This document shows positions 1-7,997 of a stretch of 64,000 nt of DNA, piece by piece. The translations under genes and the position numbers were made by a program. The first letter of the stretch is position 1, and each line of letters begins with the position of its first letter. The stretch lies in assembly GCF_000022485.1 (NCBI RefSeq), contig NC_012623.1, positions 1,762,501-1,826,500 on the forward strand, given 5' to 3'. A model generated the notes under the pieces. That model worked only from the letters and a program-made list of their open reading frames with translations. It searched no databases and was not told where the DNA came from. The stretch comes from Sulfolobus islandicus Y.N.15.51. Its GTDB lineage: Archaea; Thermoproteota; Thermoprotei_A; Sulfolobales; Sulfolobaceae.

Positions 1-1
1 C

Positions 2-199
2 ATTATTGCTGAGATAATTAAGGTTTCTAGAGAGGCTAAAGCTAAGGAGGTTACTGAGGAGGAGATAGATCCAGTATGTGGAATGAGGGTATTGAAATCG
101 TCTCCTTATTACTCCACTTTTGATAATAGAGTATATTATTTCTGTAGTAAATACTGTAAAGAAAAATTTGATTCTAATCCTCAAATATATTTTAAATAA
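2..199 (+). CDS. C-terminal end of XdhC/CoxI-family protein with YHS domain (partial)
   Basis: Only the last 65 codons lie in the window; the gene begins upstream. The visible part reads IIAEIIKVSREAKAKE and then a short YHS domain with the motifs DPVCGM and FCSKYC, ending at TAA 197-199. YHS domains are small metal-binding modules. In Sulfolobales an XdhC/CoxI-like maturation factor for molybdenum hydroxylases can carry such a domain at its C-terminus, and the place directly before coxM fits a role in inserting or sulfurating the molybdenum cofactor of CO dehydrogenase. The XdhC assignment rests on the short upstream tail and on context; the YHS motif itself is clear. Confidence 0.65.
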   Translation: MIAEIIKVSREAKAKEVTEEEIDPVCGMRVLKSSPYYSTFDNRVYYFCSKYCKEKFDSNPQIYFK

Positions 200-228
200 T
201 GAAATATGCATGATTAGATATAATTAGA

Positions 229-238
229 TTTTTTATAG
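229..238 (+). promoter_or_regulatory. TATA box of the coxMSL operon
   Basis: The sequence TTTTTTATAG has its centre about 26 bases before the GTG start of coxM at 260. An archaeal transcript would therefore begin at or within a base or two of the start codon, so coxM is probably translated from a leaderless message, and the operon is transcribed separately from the preceding XdhC-like gene. Confidence 0.5.
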
Positions 239-259
239 CTGAAATCTAAAGTAGAATTA

Positions 260-1147
260 GTGAGTTTAGTGTATCCAGCTCCTTTTGAATATTTCGCTCC
301 CACCAGTCTTAAAGAAGCATTGGAACTTCTGTCAAAATATGGGGATGAGGCCAAGATTCTAGCGGGAGGTCAGAGTTTAATTATTTCAATGAAGTTAAGA
401 ATAATTTCGCCAAAATATATTATAGATATAAATAATATACCGAATTTATCTTATATTAACGAATCCGAAGGATATTTGAGACTTGGTGCATTAACTAGAT
501 ATTCTGATTTAGAGTACTCAGATTTGATAAAGTCGAAGTATCCTTTACTTTACGAATCCGTAAAACACTTAGCTGATCCAATAGTTAGGAATTGGGGAAC
601 TGTTGGAGGGAACGTTTGTTATAATCATCCTGGCAATAATTTACCTGCTGTGATGTTAGCCTATAATGCAGAGTTCGTAGCAACTAGCTTATCTGGAAGT
701 AGGGTTATTAAGGCGACAGACTTCTTTTTAGGTCCATTTCAAACTGCATTAAGACAAGACGAAATATTAACGGAAATAAGAATCCCCATACCTAAGCCCA
801 GAAATGGGGGACATTATATTAAGCTTGAGAGGAGAGTAGGAGATTTCGCTATCATTTCCACAGCAGTTAACTTATCGTTAGACTATGATGGTACTGTTAG
901 GGAGGCTGGAATTGGAATTGGAGGTGCAAGTAATAACCCTGTTAAAGTGACTAAGGCTGAGGAGTCGTTAGTGGGCAATAAGATAAATGATAATTTAATT
1001 AAGGAAGTAGGGAAAATAGTGACTGATGTTATAAAGCCAGTTGAGGAACCCTTTGGACCTCCGGCTGATTATAAGAAAGCCATGGCTGGAGTAGTTACTA
1101 TTAGGGCAATTAAACAAGCGATAAAAAGGGCTTTAGGTGGTGTTTAA
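260..1147 (+). CDS. coxM: CO dehydrogenase medium (FAD-binding) subunit CoxM
   Basis: This is the FAD-binding subunit of an aerobic molybdenum CO dehydrogenase, which passes electrons from the iron-sulfur subunit to a quinone or other acceptor. At 295 aa it has the family's usual length. The two flavin-binding motifs of the xanthine oxidase/CODH medium subunits are visible: AGGQS at residues 35-39 and TVGGN at 114-118. The start is GTG at 260, supported by a TATA box about 26 bases upstream. It is the first gene of coxM-coxS-coxL; its last codons overlap the ribosome-binding region of coxS. Related Sulfolobus subunits belong to glyceraldehyde oxidoreductases, so CO specificity rests on the large subunit. 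Confidence 0.88.
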   Translation: MSLVYPAPFEYFAPTSLKEALELLSKYGDEAKILAGGQSLIISMKLRIISPKYIIDINNIPNLSYINESEGYLRLGALTRYSDLEYSDLIKSKYPLLYESVKHLADPIVRNWGTVGGNVCYNHPGNNLPAVMLAYNAEFVATSLSGSRVIKATDFFLGPFQTALRQDEILTEIRIPIPKPRNGGHYIKLERRVGDFAIISTAVNLSLDYDGTVREAGIGIGGASNNPVKVTKAEESLVGNKINDNLIKEVGKIVTDVIKPVEEPFGPPADYKKAMAGVVTIRAIKQAIKRALGGV

Positions 1148-1148
1148 T

Positions 1149-1631
1149 ATGGTTCAGAAAGTTCACGTTAAAATAGTCATTAATGATAAACCTTATGAAG
1201 CTGATATAGAACCAAGACTACTTTTAGTTCATTTCATTAGGGATATAGCTGGGCTAACTGGAACACATATAGGGTGCGATACTACTAATTGTGGTGCATG
1301 TACTGTGATTTTAGATGGCAAAGCTGTAAAATCGTGCACAATGTTTGCCGTCCAAGCTAACGGTAAGGAAATAATTACCATAGAGGGATTAGCTAAGGAT
1401 GGGAAATTACATCCGATTCAAGAAGGGTTCTGGGTTAAGCACGGACTGCAATGCGGCTATTGTACTCCAGGAATGATAATGGCAGCTTATCAATTACTTA
1501 AGAGGAATCCTAATCCTACTGAAGAGGAGATTAGATGGGGGATTTCTGGTAATTTATGTAGGTGCACAGGTTATCAGAATATCGTAGAGGCAATTAAGTA
1601 CGCAGCGGAGAAAATGAGGGGGATGAGTTAA
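1149..1631 (+). CDS. coxS: CO dehydrogenase small [2Fe-2S] subunit CoxS
   Basis: This is the electron-transfer subunit with two [2Fe-2S] clusters. From the ATG at 1149 the protein has 160 aa. The N-terminal ferredoxin-type cluster is bound by C43, C48, C51 and C63, and the helical C-terminal cluster by C102, C105, C137 and C139 (motifs CGYCTPG and GNLCRC). A longer reading from GTG 1137 is possible, but the ATG at 1149 has a GGTGG ribosome site just before it and gives the usual family start. The gene follows coxM with almost no gap and is followed directly by coxL, so the three subunits are translated from one message. Confidence 0.9.
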   Translation: MVQKVHVKIVINDKPYEADIEPRLLLVHFIRDIAGLTGTHIGCDTTNCGACTVILDGKAVKSCTMFAVQANGKEIITIEGLAKDGKLHPIQEGFWVKHGLQCGYCTPGMIMAAYQLLKRNPNPTEEEIRWGISGNLCRCTGYQNIVEAIKYAAEKMRGMS

Positions 1632-3995
1632 ATGGCCGTAGAGGAGACATTACCTCCCGTAGGAGTTCACGGGATGGGGCATAAGATAAGGCGTAAAGAA
1701 GACATGAGATTTTTAGTAGGTAAGGGGACGTATGTAGATGACATAAAATTACCTAACATGGTTTACTTAGCATTCGTGAGGAGTCCTTATGCTCACGCTA
1801 GGATAAAGAGGATAAACGTGGAAAAGGCCAAATCCATACCTGGAGTAATTGATATAATTACGGGAGAAGAGCTGGAAAAAGCAGGACTAGCGTGGATACC
1901 AACATTAATGGGAGATAAAATGATGGTTTTACCAACGGAAAAAGTTGTCTTTCAAGGACAAGAAGTAGTAGCTGTGATAGCAGAGGATAAATATGCGGCG
2001 TGGGATGCGGTAAATCAAATAGAGATCGATTATGAACCTTTAGAACCGGTAATTGACCCTAAGAAGGCTTTAGAGCCTAATTCACCAATAGTTAGGCCGG
2101 ATAAAAATTCTAACTTAGTATTCAGATGGGAAGCTGGAAATAAAGAATTAACTGAGAAAATTTTTAAAGAAGCTGATATAGTGGTAAGCCAAGATTTCTA
2201 CTATCAGAGATTACATGTAACTTATATGGAACCAGTGGGCTGTATAGCTCATTATGACCCAGTTTCTGGAAAACTTACCTTATGGATGACTACTCAAGCA
2301 CCTCATGTAGTTAGAACAGTGTTCTCTTTAGTTGCTAAAATTCCAGAAAATAAGATAAGGATAATTTCTCCTGATATAGGCGGAGGATTTGGAGGGAAAG
2401 TTTACGTTTACCCAGGATATGTTGTAGCAGCATACGCTGCAATAAAGTTAGGAAGACCAGTTAAGTGGATCAATACTAGGTCTGAGGATATGAAGAGTAC
2501 AGCGTTTGCTAGGGACTTTCACATTCACGGTGAGTTAGCTGCTAAAAAGGATGGAACGATATTGGGGCTTAGAATTAAGGTTATCAGTGATCATGGAGCG
2601 TTTTATGGTGACGCTAATCCAAGTAAATTCCCTGCTGGCTTATTCAGTATTTGCACTGGAGCTTACGATATAAAGGCAGCTTACGTTGAGGTTACAGGTG
2701 CTTATACTAATAAACCCGCTGGTGGTATAGCGTATAGATGCTCATTTAGGGTAACTGAAGCAGCGTATACTATAGAGAGATTAGTTGATATTTTAGCTCA
2801 TGAATTGGGAATGGATCCTGCAGAGTTAAGGCTAAAGAACTTCATACCACCGGAGAAGTTCCCATATAAATCGGCTTTAGGTTGGACTTATGATAGTGGT
2901 AACTATCCAGCTGCGTTGAAAAAGGCTATGGAAAAGATAGGATATTATGAATTAAGAAAGGAGCAGGAGGAAAAGAGGAAGAGAGGAGAGCTTATGGGAA
3001 TAGGAATTAGCACCTTCGTAGAGATTGTAGGAGCAGGACCTGCTGACTTATTTGATATTGTAGGGATAAAGATGTTCGAAAGTGCTGAGATAAGAATTCA
3101 TCCTACTGGTAAGGTTATTGCGAGGTTTGGAACTAGGGCTCAAGGACAAGGCCATGAGACTACTTATGCGCAGATAATTTCTGAAATATTGGGTATACCG
3201 GTTGAGGATATAATAATAGAGGAAGGAGATACTGATACATGTCCCTATGGTTTAGGGACATACGCCAGTCGTAGTACACCTACTGCAGGTGCTGCAGCAG
3301 CGGTTTCTGCAAGAAAGATTCTGGATAAGGCTAAGAAGATAGCCGCTCATCTACTTGAGGCTAGGGAAGAGGATATAGTATTTGAGAAGGGGAAGTTCTA
3401 TGTTAAGGGATATCCAGATAAGTATAAGACAATTCAAGAAGTCGCATTAGCTGCATATACTAATCCTCCACCTAATATTGAGGCTGGACTAGAGGCTGTA
3501 ACATATTATAATCCTCCAAACATGACCTTTCCATTCGGTGCTTATATTTGTGTTGTTAATATAGATAAAGGTACTGGACAAATTAAAATAAGAAGATTTG
3601 TGGCCGTAGATGATTGCGGAAATATAATAAATCCCGTAATAGTTGACGGTCAAATAATGGGGGCTCTAACCATGGGCTTCGGGACGTCATTTATGGAGGA
3701 AATACGTTATGATGAAAACGGAAATATCTTCGGAGGGAGCTTTGCTGAATATTTAATACCTACTGCAGTCGAGACTCCTAAATGGGAGCTAGATAAAACG
3801 GTAACTCCATCACCTCATCATCCCTTAGGTGCAAAAGGGGTTGGCGAATCCGCAACTGTAGGATCTCCCGCAGCTTTTGTAAATGCTGTAGTAGATGCAT
3901 TATGGCATTTAGGAGTCAAGCATATAGATATGCCAATATGGCCGTGGAAAGTGTGGAAAGTTCTTAGGGAAAAGGGAGTAGCTTCCGATGAATAA
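1632..3995 (+). CDS. coxL: CO dehydrogenase large (molybdopterin) subunit CoxL, form I
   Basis: This is the catalytic subunit of the aerobic CO dehydrogenase, binding the Mo-molybdopterin cytosine dinucleotide cofactor, 787 aa. The N-terminal part is the aldehyde oxidase a/b hammerhead domain (residues about 20-130), followed by the Mo-binding domain with the IGGGFGGK motif. Residues 367-373 read AYRCSFR. That loop is the accepted hallmark of form I CO dehydrogenases, whose cysteine (C370 here) holds the copper of the Cu-S-Mo centre; form II and aldehyde oxidoreductases have other loops. The catalytic glutamate sits in GAKGVGES (E739). The ATG at 1632 touches the coxS stop. The gene ends just before a long T tract. 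Form I identity is inferred from the loop; the archaeal host makes it notable. Confidence 0.9.
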   Translation: MAVEETLPPVGVHGMGHKIRRKEDMRFLVGKGTYVDDIKLPNMVYLAFVRSPYAHARIKRINVEKAKSIPGVIDIITGEELEKAGLAWIPTLMGDKMMVLPTEKVVFQGQEVVAVIAEDKYAAWDAVNQIEIDYEPLEPVIDPKKALEPNSPIVRPDKNSNLVFRWEAGNKELTEKIFKEADIVVSQDFYYQRLHVTYMEPVGCIAHYDPVSGKLTLWMTTQAPHVVRTVFSLVAKIPENKIRIISPDIGGGFGGKVYVYPGYVVAAYAAIKLGRPVKWINTRSEDMKSTAFARDFHIHGELAAKKDGTILGLRIKVISDHGAFYGDANPSKFPAGLFSICTGAYDIKAAYVEVTGAYTNKPAGGIAYRCSFRVTEAAYTIERLVDILAHELGMDPAELRLKNFIPPEKFPYKSALGWTYDSGNYPAALKKAMEKIGYYELRKEQEEKRKRGELMGIGISTFVEIVGAGPADLFDIVGIKMFESAEIRIHPTGKVIARFGTRAQGQGHETTYAQIISEILGIPVEDIIIEEGDTDTCPYGLGTYASRSTPTAGAAAAVSARKILDKAKKIAAHLLEAREEDIVFEKGKFYVKGYPDKYKTIQEVALAAYTNPPPNIEAGLEAVTYYNPPNMTFPFGAYICVVNIDKGTGQIKIRRFVAVDDCGNIINPVIVDGQIMGALTMGFGTSFMEEIRYDENGNIFGGSFAEYLIPTAVETPKWELDKTVTPSPHHPLGAKGVGESATVGSPAAFVNAVVDALWHLGVKHIDMPIWPWKVWKVLREKGVASDE

Positions 3996-3996
3996 C

Positions 3997-4022
3997 TTTT
4001 TTTTTTTTTTTTTTAAAAAAAA
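3997..4022 (+). terminator. T18A8 tract between coxL and coxD (possible terminator or attenuator)
   Basis: Eighteen consecutive T followed by eight A begin one base after the coxL stop codon. Archaeal RNA polymerase terminates on T-rich non-template stretches without needing a hairpin, so this tract could release part of the transcripts after the three structural genes and lower expression of coxD and coxE. The self-complementary T/A block could also fold. Confidence 0.5.
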
Positions 4023-4037
4023 TTTAGTGTGAAGAAA

Positions 4038-4910
4038 ATGTTAAACAGTGTCGATGAATTAATTAAATTATTAGAGGAACAAGACTATATAATTGAAAGA
4101 GATGCAGCAATTGCAGTATTTTTGGCATTAAAATTGGAAAAACCTCTACTAATTGAAGGTCCTCCAGGATGCGGGAAAACGGAATTAGCTAAGGTTATTG
4201 CAAAGTCTTTAGGTCTTGAGTTGATAAGGTTACAGTGTTATGAAGGGCTAGACTACTCACACGCACTTTATGAATGGAATTATCCTAAGCAACTGTTGGA
4301 AATAAAACTATTACAACAGAAAGAAGATGAGGCAGAAATAAAGAAAAGGATATATAGTGAGGAATTTCTTATAGAAAGGCCTCTGTTAAAGGCCATAAGG
4401 TCTGAAAATAGGGTAGTTTTACTAATAGATGAAATAGACAGAGCAGATCCAGAGTTTGAGGGTTTTCTCCTTGAATTTTTAGGAGAATTTCAGATTACAA
4501 TTCCAGAGTTAGGTACAATTAGGGCTAAACATAAGCCTTATGTTTTTATAACTTCCAATAAAACTAGGGATCTTTCTGATGCTTTAAAAAGGCGTTGTCT
4601 CTACTTATACCTATCTTACCCCACTGAGGAGAAGGAATTAGAAATCGTTAAGAAAAAGGTTAAGGGAGTTGATGAGGAAAGGACAAGAAAAGCTATAAAG
4701 ATAATAAACGAGATAAGAAGAGATGAAGAGATAATACATAAGCCAGGTATAGCTGAGACAATAGACTTCGTTTCCTCAATGAGTTTCCTGAACTCTGAAG
4801 ATGAAATAAAGGCATTAATAGTCACCTTACTTAAGGATGAGGAAGACGTAAAACATTTTAAAGAGGTGATAAAAAGTGGAGGAAAGAATAGCAATAGTAA
4901 AAATAGCTAA
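4038..4910 (+). CDS. coxD: CoxD-like MoxR-family AAA+ ATPase
   Basis: This is an AAA+ ATPase of the MoxR type, about 290 aa. The Walker A motif GPPGCGKT lies at residues 41-48 and Walker B (LLIDEIDR) near residue 135; the sensor region ITSNKTRDLSDALKRR follows. In bacterial CO dehydrogenase clusters CoxD is an AAA+ protein needed to assemble the Cu-S-Mo site, working with the VWA protein CoxE. The same pairing is seen here. An upstream GTG at 4029 is possible, but the ATG at 4038 is preceded by GTGA at the spacing used elsewhere in the window. The 3' end overlaps coxE by 35 bases, which suggests coupled translation. Confidence 0.85.
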   Translation: MLNSVDELIKLLEEQDYIIERDAAIAVFLALKLEKPLLIEGPPGCGKTELAKVIAKSLGLELIRLQCYEGLDYSHALYEWNYPKQLLEIKLLQQKEDEAEIKKRIYSEEFLIERPLLKAIRSENRVVLLIDEIDRADPEFEGFLLEFLGEFQITIPELGTIRAKHKPYVFITSNKTRDLSDALKRRCLYLYLSYPTEEKELEIVKKKVKGVDEERTRKAIKIINEIRRDEEIIHKPGIAETIDFVSSMSFLNSEDEIKALIVTLLKDEEDVKHFKEVIKSGGKNSNSKNS

Positions 4911-5865
4911 CATACTGAGGCAAATGGGAAGGAATGTAGGAATTGATGAGACGATAGATGCCTTAAGGGCTTTAGAGTTAATAAGAGATAAGGATTTAGA
5001 TACAATAAGGGCAATACTTAAGGCAACACTTATAAAGGATTTTACTTTATTAGAGAGCAATAAAAGGGAAGAAGAAAAGAATTCCGTAATAGGTAAAATA
5101 ACTCAGAGCAATTATCTAGCTGCAGAATATTACATTTATAGCCGCATCGAATCTAAGGCAAAATTACCCAGTTTTATAATAACAAATAGCGATCTGATTA
5201 AATGGTCAAAGATTGCAAAATATGTAGAAGAAATTACTTTGAACTACAAGGGACGTAGATTTAAGCCTAAAGATAAAGGAGAGATAGATATGAGGAGAAC
5301 TATAAGGAGCGAGACTAAATACTCGATGGAATCTCCTTATCTCCTTAAGTCCGTAAGAAAGATAAACAAATCAAATTTGATTTTACTATGTGACGTTTCT
5401 GGTTCCATGAAGGACTTCTTTAAGGAAACTATACTGTTATCGTTTTTTATAAAGAGAAATATACCTAAATCAGAAATATTCCACTTCAGTACTGATTTAA
5501 GGAGAGTCACCAATTTATTTCAAGTTACAAGTATATATAAGGTAAACGTTAGAAAATTGGCTTTAGCAGTATCCTATGGTAGTGGGACTAAAATAGGTGA
5601 GGCTTTATATATGCTTAGAAGAAATTTCGGAGACTTAATTCATCATAATAATAGCATTCTAATATTTAGCGATGGATGGGATTTAGGTGATTTAGAACTA
5701 TTAGATAGAGAGATGAGAATTATTAAAAGAAGATGTAAAAAAATTGTATGGATGAACCCACTATTAGATGAACTTCACCCACCAGAAACATCGGGAATGA
5801 AAATAGCCTTAAAATATGTTGACTTACTATTATCTCCAGATATTAAAAAGTCACTTTCCTATTAA
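4876..5865 (+). CDS. coxE: CoxE-like VWA-domain protein
   Basis: This 329-aa protein has a von Willebrand factor A domain in its C-terminal half with an intact metal-ion-dependent adhesion site, D173-x-S175-x-S177 (CDVSGSM), and downstream T and D residues (SYGSGTK, IFSDGWD). It belongs to the CoxE/YeaD2 family that partners MoxR ATPases in maturing metalloenzymes. The GTG start at 4876 follows a strong GAGGTGAT ribosome site inside the end of coxD. The last 15 bases overlap the convergent TusA-like gene. Its role in copper or sulfur insertion into CoxL is inferred from the bacterial systems. Confidence 0.83.
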   Translation: MEERIAIVKIANILRQMGRNVGIDETIDALRALELIRDKDLDTIRAILKATLIKDFTLLESNKREEEKNSVIGKITQSNYLAAEYYIYSRIESKAKLPSFIITNSDLIKWSKIAKYVEEITLNYKGRRFKPKDKGEIDMRRTIRSETKYSMESPYLLKSVRKINKSNLILLCDVSGSMKDFFKETILLSFFIKRNIPKSEIFHFSTDLRRVTNLFQVTSIYKVNVRKLALAVSYGSGTKIGEALYMLRRNFGDLIHHNNSILIFSDGWDLGDLELLDREMRIIKRRCKKIVWMNPLLDELHPPETSGMKIALKYVDLLLSPDIKKSLSY

Positions 5866-6096
5866 TAGTATGTATTTGTTTCCCTCTTGTGACTCTTGTA
5901 TTAGCTTCAAACCCCTCTTCTTAACCCATAATGTTATATCCTTCTTAGTAGCCTCATCACCCAAAATTACCTTAACAGCCTCACCCTCCCTCAACTCATC
6001 AACAACGCTAGATAATTCACCTATAGGACCTGCACAAGACGAACTAGTTAAATCCAATTCCTTATAGATCTTAAGAGAACTCATATCTTTCCCCAT
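5851..6096 (-). CDS. TusA/SirA-like sulfur carrier protein
   Basis: This 81-aa protein has the size and strand-helix pattern of TusA-family sulfur carriers: an N-terminal strand, a cysteine loop (C21, read CAGPIGEL), a helix, the strand AVKVILGDE, and a C-terminal helix and strand. The usual CPxP motif is changed to CAGP, keeping the sulfur-carrying cysteine but losing the first proline. TusA proteins carry persulfide sulfur in sulfur oxidation and in molybdenum cofactor or tRNA modification. It is transcribed towards coxE and overlaps its end. Supply of sulfur for the Mo centre of CO dehydrogenase is possible but unproved; a role in general sulfur metabolism is equally likely. Confidence 0.65.
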   Translation of the reverse strand: MGKDMSSLKIYKELDLTSSSCAGPIGELSSVVDELREGEAVKVILGDEATKKDITLWVKKRGLKLIQESQEGNKYILLIGK

Positions 6097-6241
6097 TTAT
6101 ATTTGTCTCATAAGGGTTTATAAATTCTTCATTTATGCTAATAAAATTTCGTTTAATCAAAAACAATTGCAATAAATGAAATAAATTATTATTTATTTTG
6201 TTAGTATTGAGATGAACATTCATAATCGATTATTAAATGTT

Positions 6242-6643
6242 TCAAACACTTTTTCGAATCTTATTTTCTCTCCTAATTCTCCAGAGTCCTTTACTAAAAC
6301 TTATTATTTCTATGTTAAAAGCATCTATTGCGGAATCTGAGAGTAGAGGCTCTATTAAACCCTCAGCTACTGCAACATCTAAAATAACTGAAGTTAACTC
6401 TTCTCCATTATCCAATAGTGTACCCTTTATTGCCTTTTTATATAACTTAACTTCCACGTACGTAGTAGCCTCTTCTGAGTAAGTAGTTTCAGCTTTAAGT
6501 TCGTTTAATTTCAACTCTTCAGCAATTTCAGTAGGTAATGCTATACTAGGCTCTGGACTTTCAGCTCCACTATTTAAAAGAGCCACGATCTCCGTACTCT
6601 TACCCGTTATCGCTTCTAACCTTATTCTTACTCTCACTCCCAA
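6242..6643 (-). CDS. Retropepsin-like (clan AA) protein with altered active site
   Basis: This 133-aa protein resembles archaeal clan AA aspartic-protease-like proteins. The segment ALLNSGAESPEPSIALP at residues 21-37 has the layout of a retropepsin active-site turn, followed by a helix in the place expected for such folds, but the catalytic aspartate of D-T/S-G is replaced by asparagine (N24-S-G). If this reading is right the protein is probably inactive as a protease and may bind a partner. The gene overlaps the 3' end of a 50-codon frame lying just upstream on the same strand. The function is unknown and the fold assignment is by motif only. Confidence 0.5.
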   Translation of the reverse strand: MGVRVRIRLEAITGKSTEIVALLNSGAESPEPSIALPTEIAEELKLNELKAETTYSEEATTYVEVKLYKKAIKGTLLDNGEELTSVILDVAVAEGLIEPLLSDSAIDAFNIEIISFSKGLWRIRRENKIRKSV

Positions 6644-6752
6644 CGCTTAGCACCTTAAATCTCCCAAATGTTATTATTTCTCCTCTTTTGACCTTAGCCA
6701 TCTTTTCAAGCTGTGATTCTGGCATTAAAATTATTGATCCCCTCTTCTTCAC
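6600..6752 (-). CDS. Small hypothetical protein, 50 aa, overlapping the retropepsin-like gene
   Basis: From GTG at 6752 (or ATG at 6725) this frame reads VKKRGSIILMPESQLEKMA and continues into a positively charged strand-rich stretch, GEIITFGRFKVLSVG, ending at 6600 inside the start of the next gene. The composition looks coding, and the overlapping arrangement suggests translational coupling. It could equally be the 3' remnant of a larger decayed gene, because a second open frame (with IYASKAYEDTEIIYVKTLL) lies just upstream in another phase. No family was recognised. Confidence 0.35.
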   Translation of the reverse strand: MKKRGSIILMPESQLEKMAKVKRGEIITFGRFKVLSVGSESKNKVRSDNG

Positions 6753-7019
6753 AATATTTAATTAGAATAGGTAGTAATAAGGTTTTCACATATATTATCT
6801 CTGTGTCTTCATAAGCTTTTGAGGCATAAATAATGTTATTTTAAGTATGTAATTACAGTAAATTTTATTACAAAACTATACAATTATTTGTATTTTATCT
6901 TATTAATCCATATTATATTATTCTTTATAGTTAAATATAATAAATAATTGTATAATATGAAATATTATAATTATGATAACGTTTCAATTTTGCTCAAACT
7001 GGACAGCGTCACTAAAATC
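6753..7019. other. AT-rich intergenic stretch, possible gene remnant
   Basis: The minus strand between 6753 and about 6830 contains a coding-like but out-of-phase stretch reading YASKAYEDTEIIYVKTLL, which may be the start of a gene broken by a frameshift. The rest to 7019 is very AT-rich with no open frame worth reporting and no recognisable signal beyond TATA-like sequences. Confidence 0.3.
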
Positions 7020-7556
7020 TTATGAATTTATTCCTTTATCAAAATCTGTGAGTAATTTTATAACTAAACGCCAAGCCCTTACTCTTATGGACTTCTCTTT
7101 ACTTTGCAAAAGTTCTAGCAAGTACTTTGAATACTGTTTTATATCCTCCTCGTTCAGTAATGCTTCTATTCTTATATCTTCGTCTTCGGATTTTAATAAT
7201 TCAAGGAAATAGTTTAGATTATTCATTATCTTTTTTTTATCGGATATTTTTATGAATTTAGGAACTAGTTTCCACATCCATAACCTATGATTTTCCCTCT
7301 CGCTTTTTAAAAGCGCTATGTAATAAGTTAAATATTCTTTCACTTCATCAGTAGATAAAACTCTACCTGCTATCTTCCACAAAGCAAGAGCCCTATAATA
7401 CTCATCATCAAACTTCAACAGTTCAATTAGGTAATCTTTAAGTATCAGTTTTGCTAACTTAGGTAATAGATTCAAGCTTCTAAAGCTATAGAATAGTGCG
7501 AAATCAATAACCTTATAAAATACCTTATAGTATTTATTGGAAAATCCTTGCATCAT
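7020..7556 (-). CDS. Hypothetical helical-repeat (HEAT-like) protein
   Basis: This 178-aa protein is almost entirely helical, with repeated leucine-rich units of 30-40 residues such as YLTYYIALLKSERENHRLW, FLELLKSEDEDIRIEALL and LLELLQSKEKSIRVRAW. The repeated L-L-x-S-E/K-x-E/K-x-x-R pattern is typical of HEAT or armadillo-type scaffolds that bind proteins. No enzymatic motif is visible. Two ATG codons stand at 7556 and 7553. It lies upstream of, but separated from, the DUF218/metallopeptidase operon on the same strand, and a part in that neighbourhood is possible but not shown. Confidence 0.55.
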   Translation of the reverse strand: MMQGFSNKYYKVFYKVIDFALFYSFRSLNLLPKLAKLILKDYLIELLKFDDEYYRALALWKIAGRVLSTDEVKEYLTYYIALLKSERENHRLWMWKLVPKFIKISDKKKIMNNLNYFLELLKSEDEDIRIEALLNEEDIKQYSKYLLELLQSKEKSIRVRAWRLVIKLLTDFDKGINS

Positions 7557-7679
7557 AGTATTCTTATAAAGGACTCCATTAATATTTATATTTAATTTTA
7601 TGATATATCATAAAAATCTAATATGTATATAATGAAACTTCAAAATTTATCTCCACATAATTTTGAAAATTATTTAACT

Positions 7680-7837
7680 TTAGAATTTTCCATAAAATGC
7701 TACTAAGACCCTCAATACTCCTTCTATGGTTCTATAAGGTAAGTGTTGAGGAATGCTAGGAATTCGTTGAACTCCTTGGCAATATTAGTTGGCACTATGC
7801 TTAGAGTTTGACTGAAAGGCTTATTACTTAACGTCAT
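7680..7837 (-). pseudogene. Short decayed gene fragment, frameshifted
   Basis: Reading from ATG 7837 gives MTLSNKPFSQTLSIVPTN and continues to NTYLIEP before a stop; shifting one base gives TIEGVLRVLVAFYGKF, which keeps the same coding character to a stop at 7680. The two pieces together look like the N-terminus of a longer protein, possibly a transposase, that has been lost. The remaining bases of the 7557-7997 gap show no gene; they hold the promoter region of the 7556 gene and AT-rich sequence. Confidence 0.35.
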
Positions 7838-7997
7838 AGTGATTAAGTGGACTTATAAAAGTAAAGGTAAATGAATTTTCTTAAATTCGAAATCAAACGT
7901 TAGATTGAAGGTGAGTTCAACGCCAGCATTAATGAATTACAAAGCACCTTTCTTGAAATAAAATATAACTCAATGTGGACATGGTTAATAATCTCAT

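Noticed and set aside
1632-3995. Glyceraldehyde oxidoreductase large subunit (CutA) as in Sulfolobus
   Set aside because: The AYRCSFR loop with Cys370 and the following coxD/coxE genes fit form I CO dehydrogenase rather than the aldehyde enzymes.
4616-5060. Minus-strand open frames opposite coxD and coxE
   Set aside because: Hydrophobic Ser/Ile/Leu-rich translations typical of the antisense of charged helices; coxD and coxE are clear by motif.
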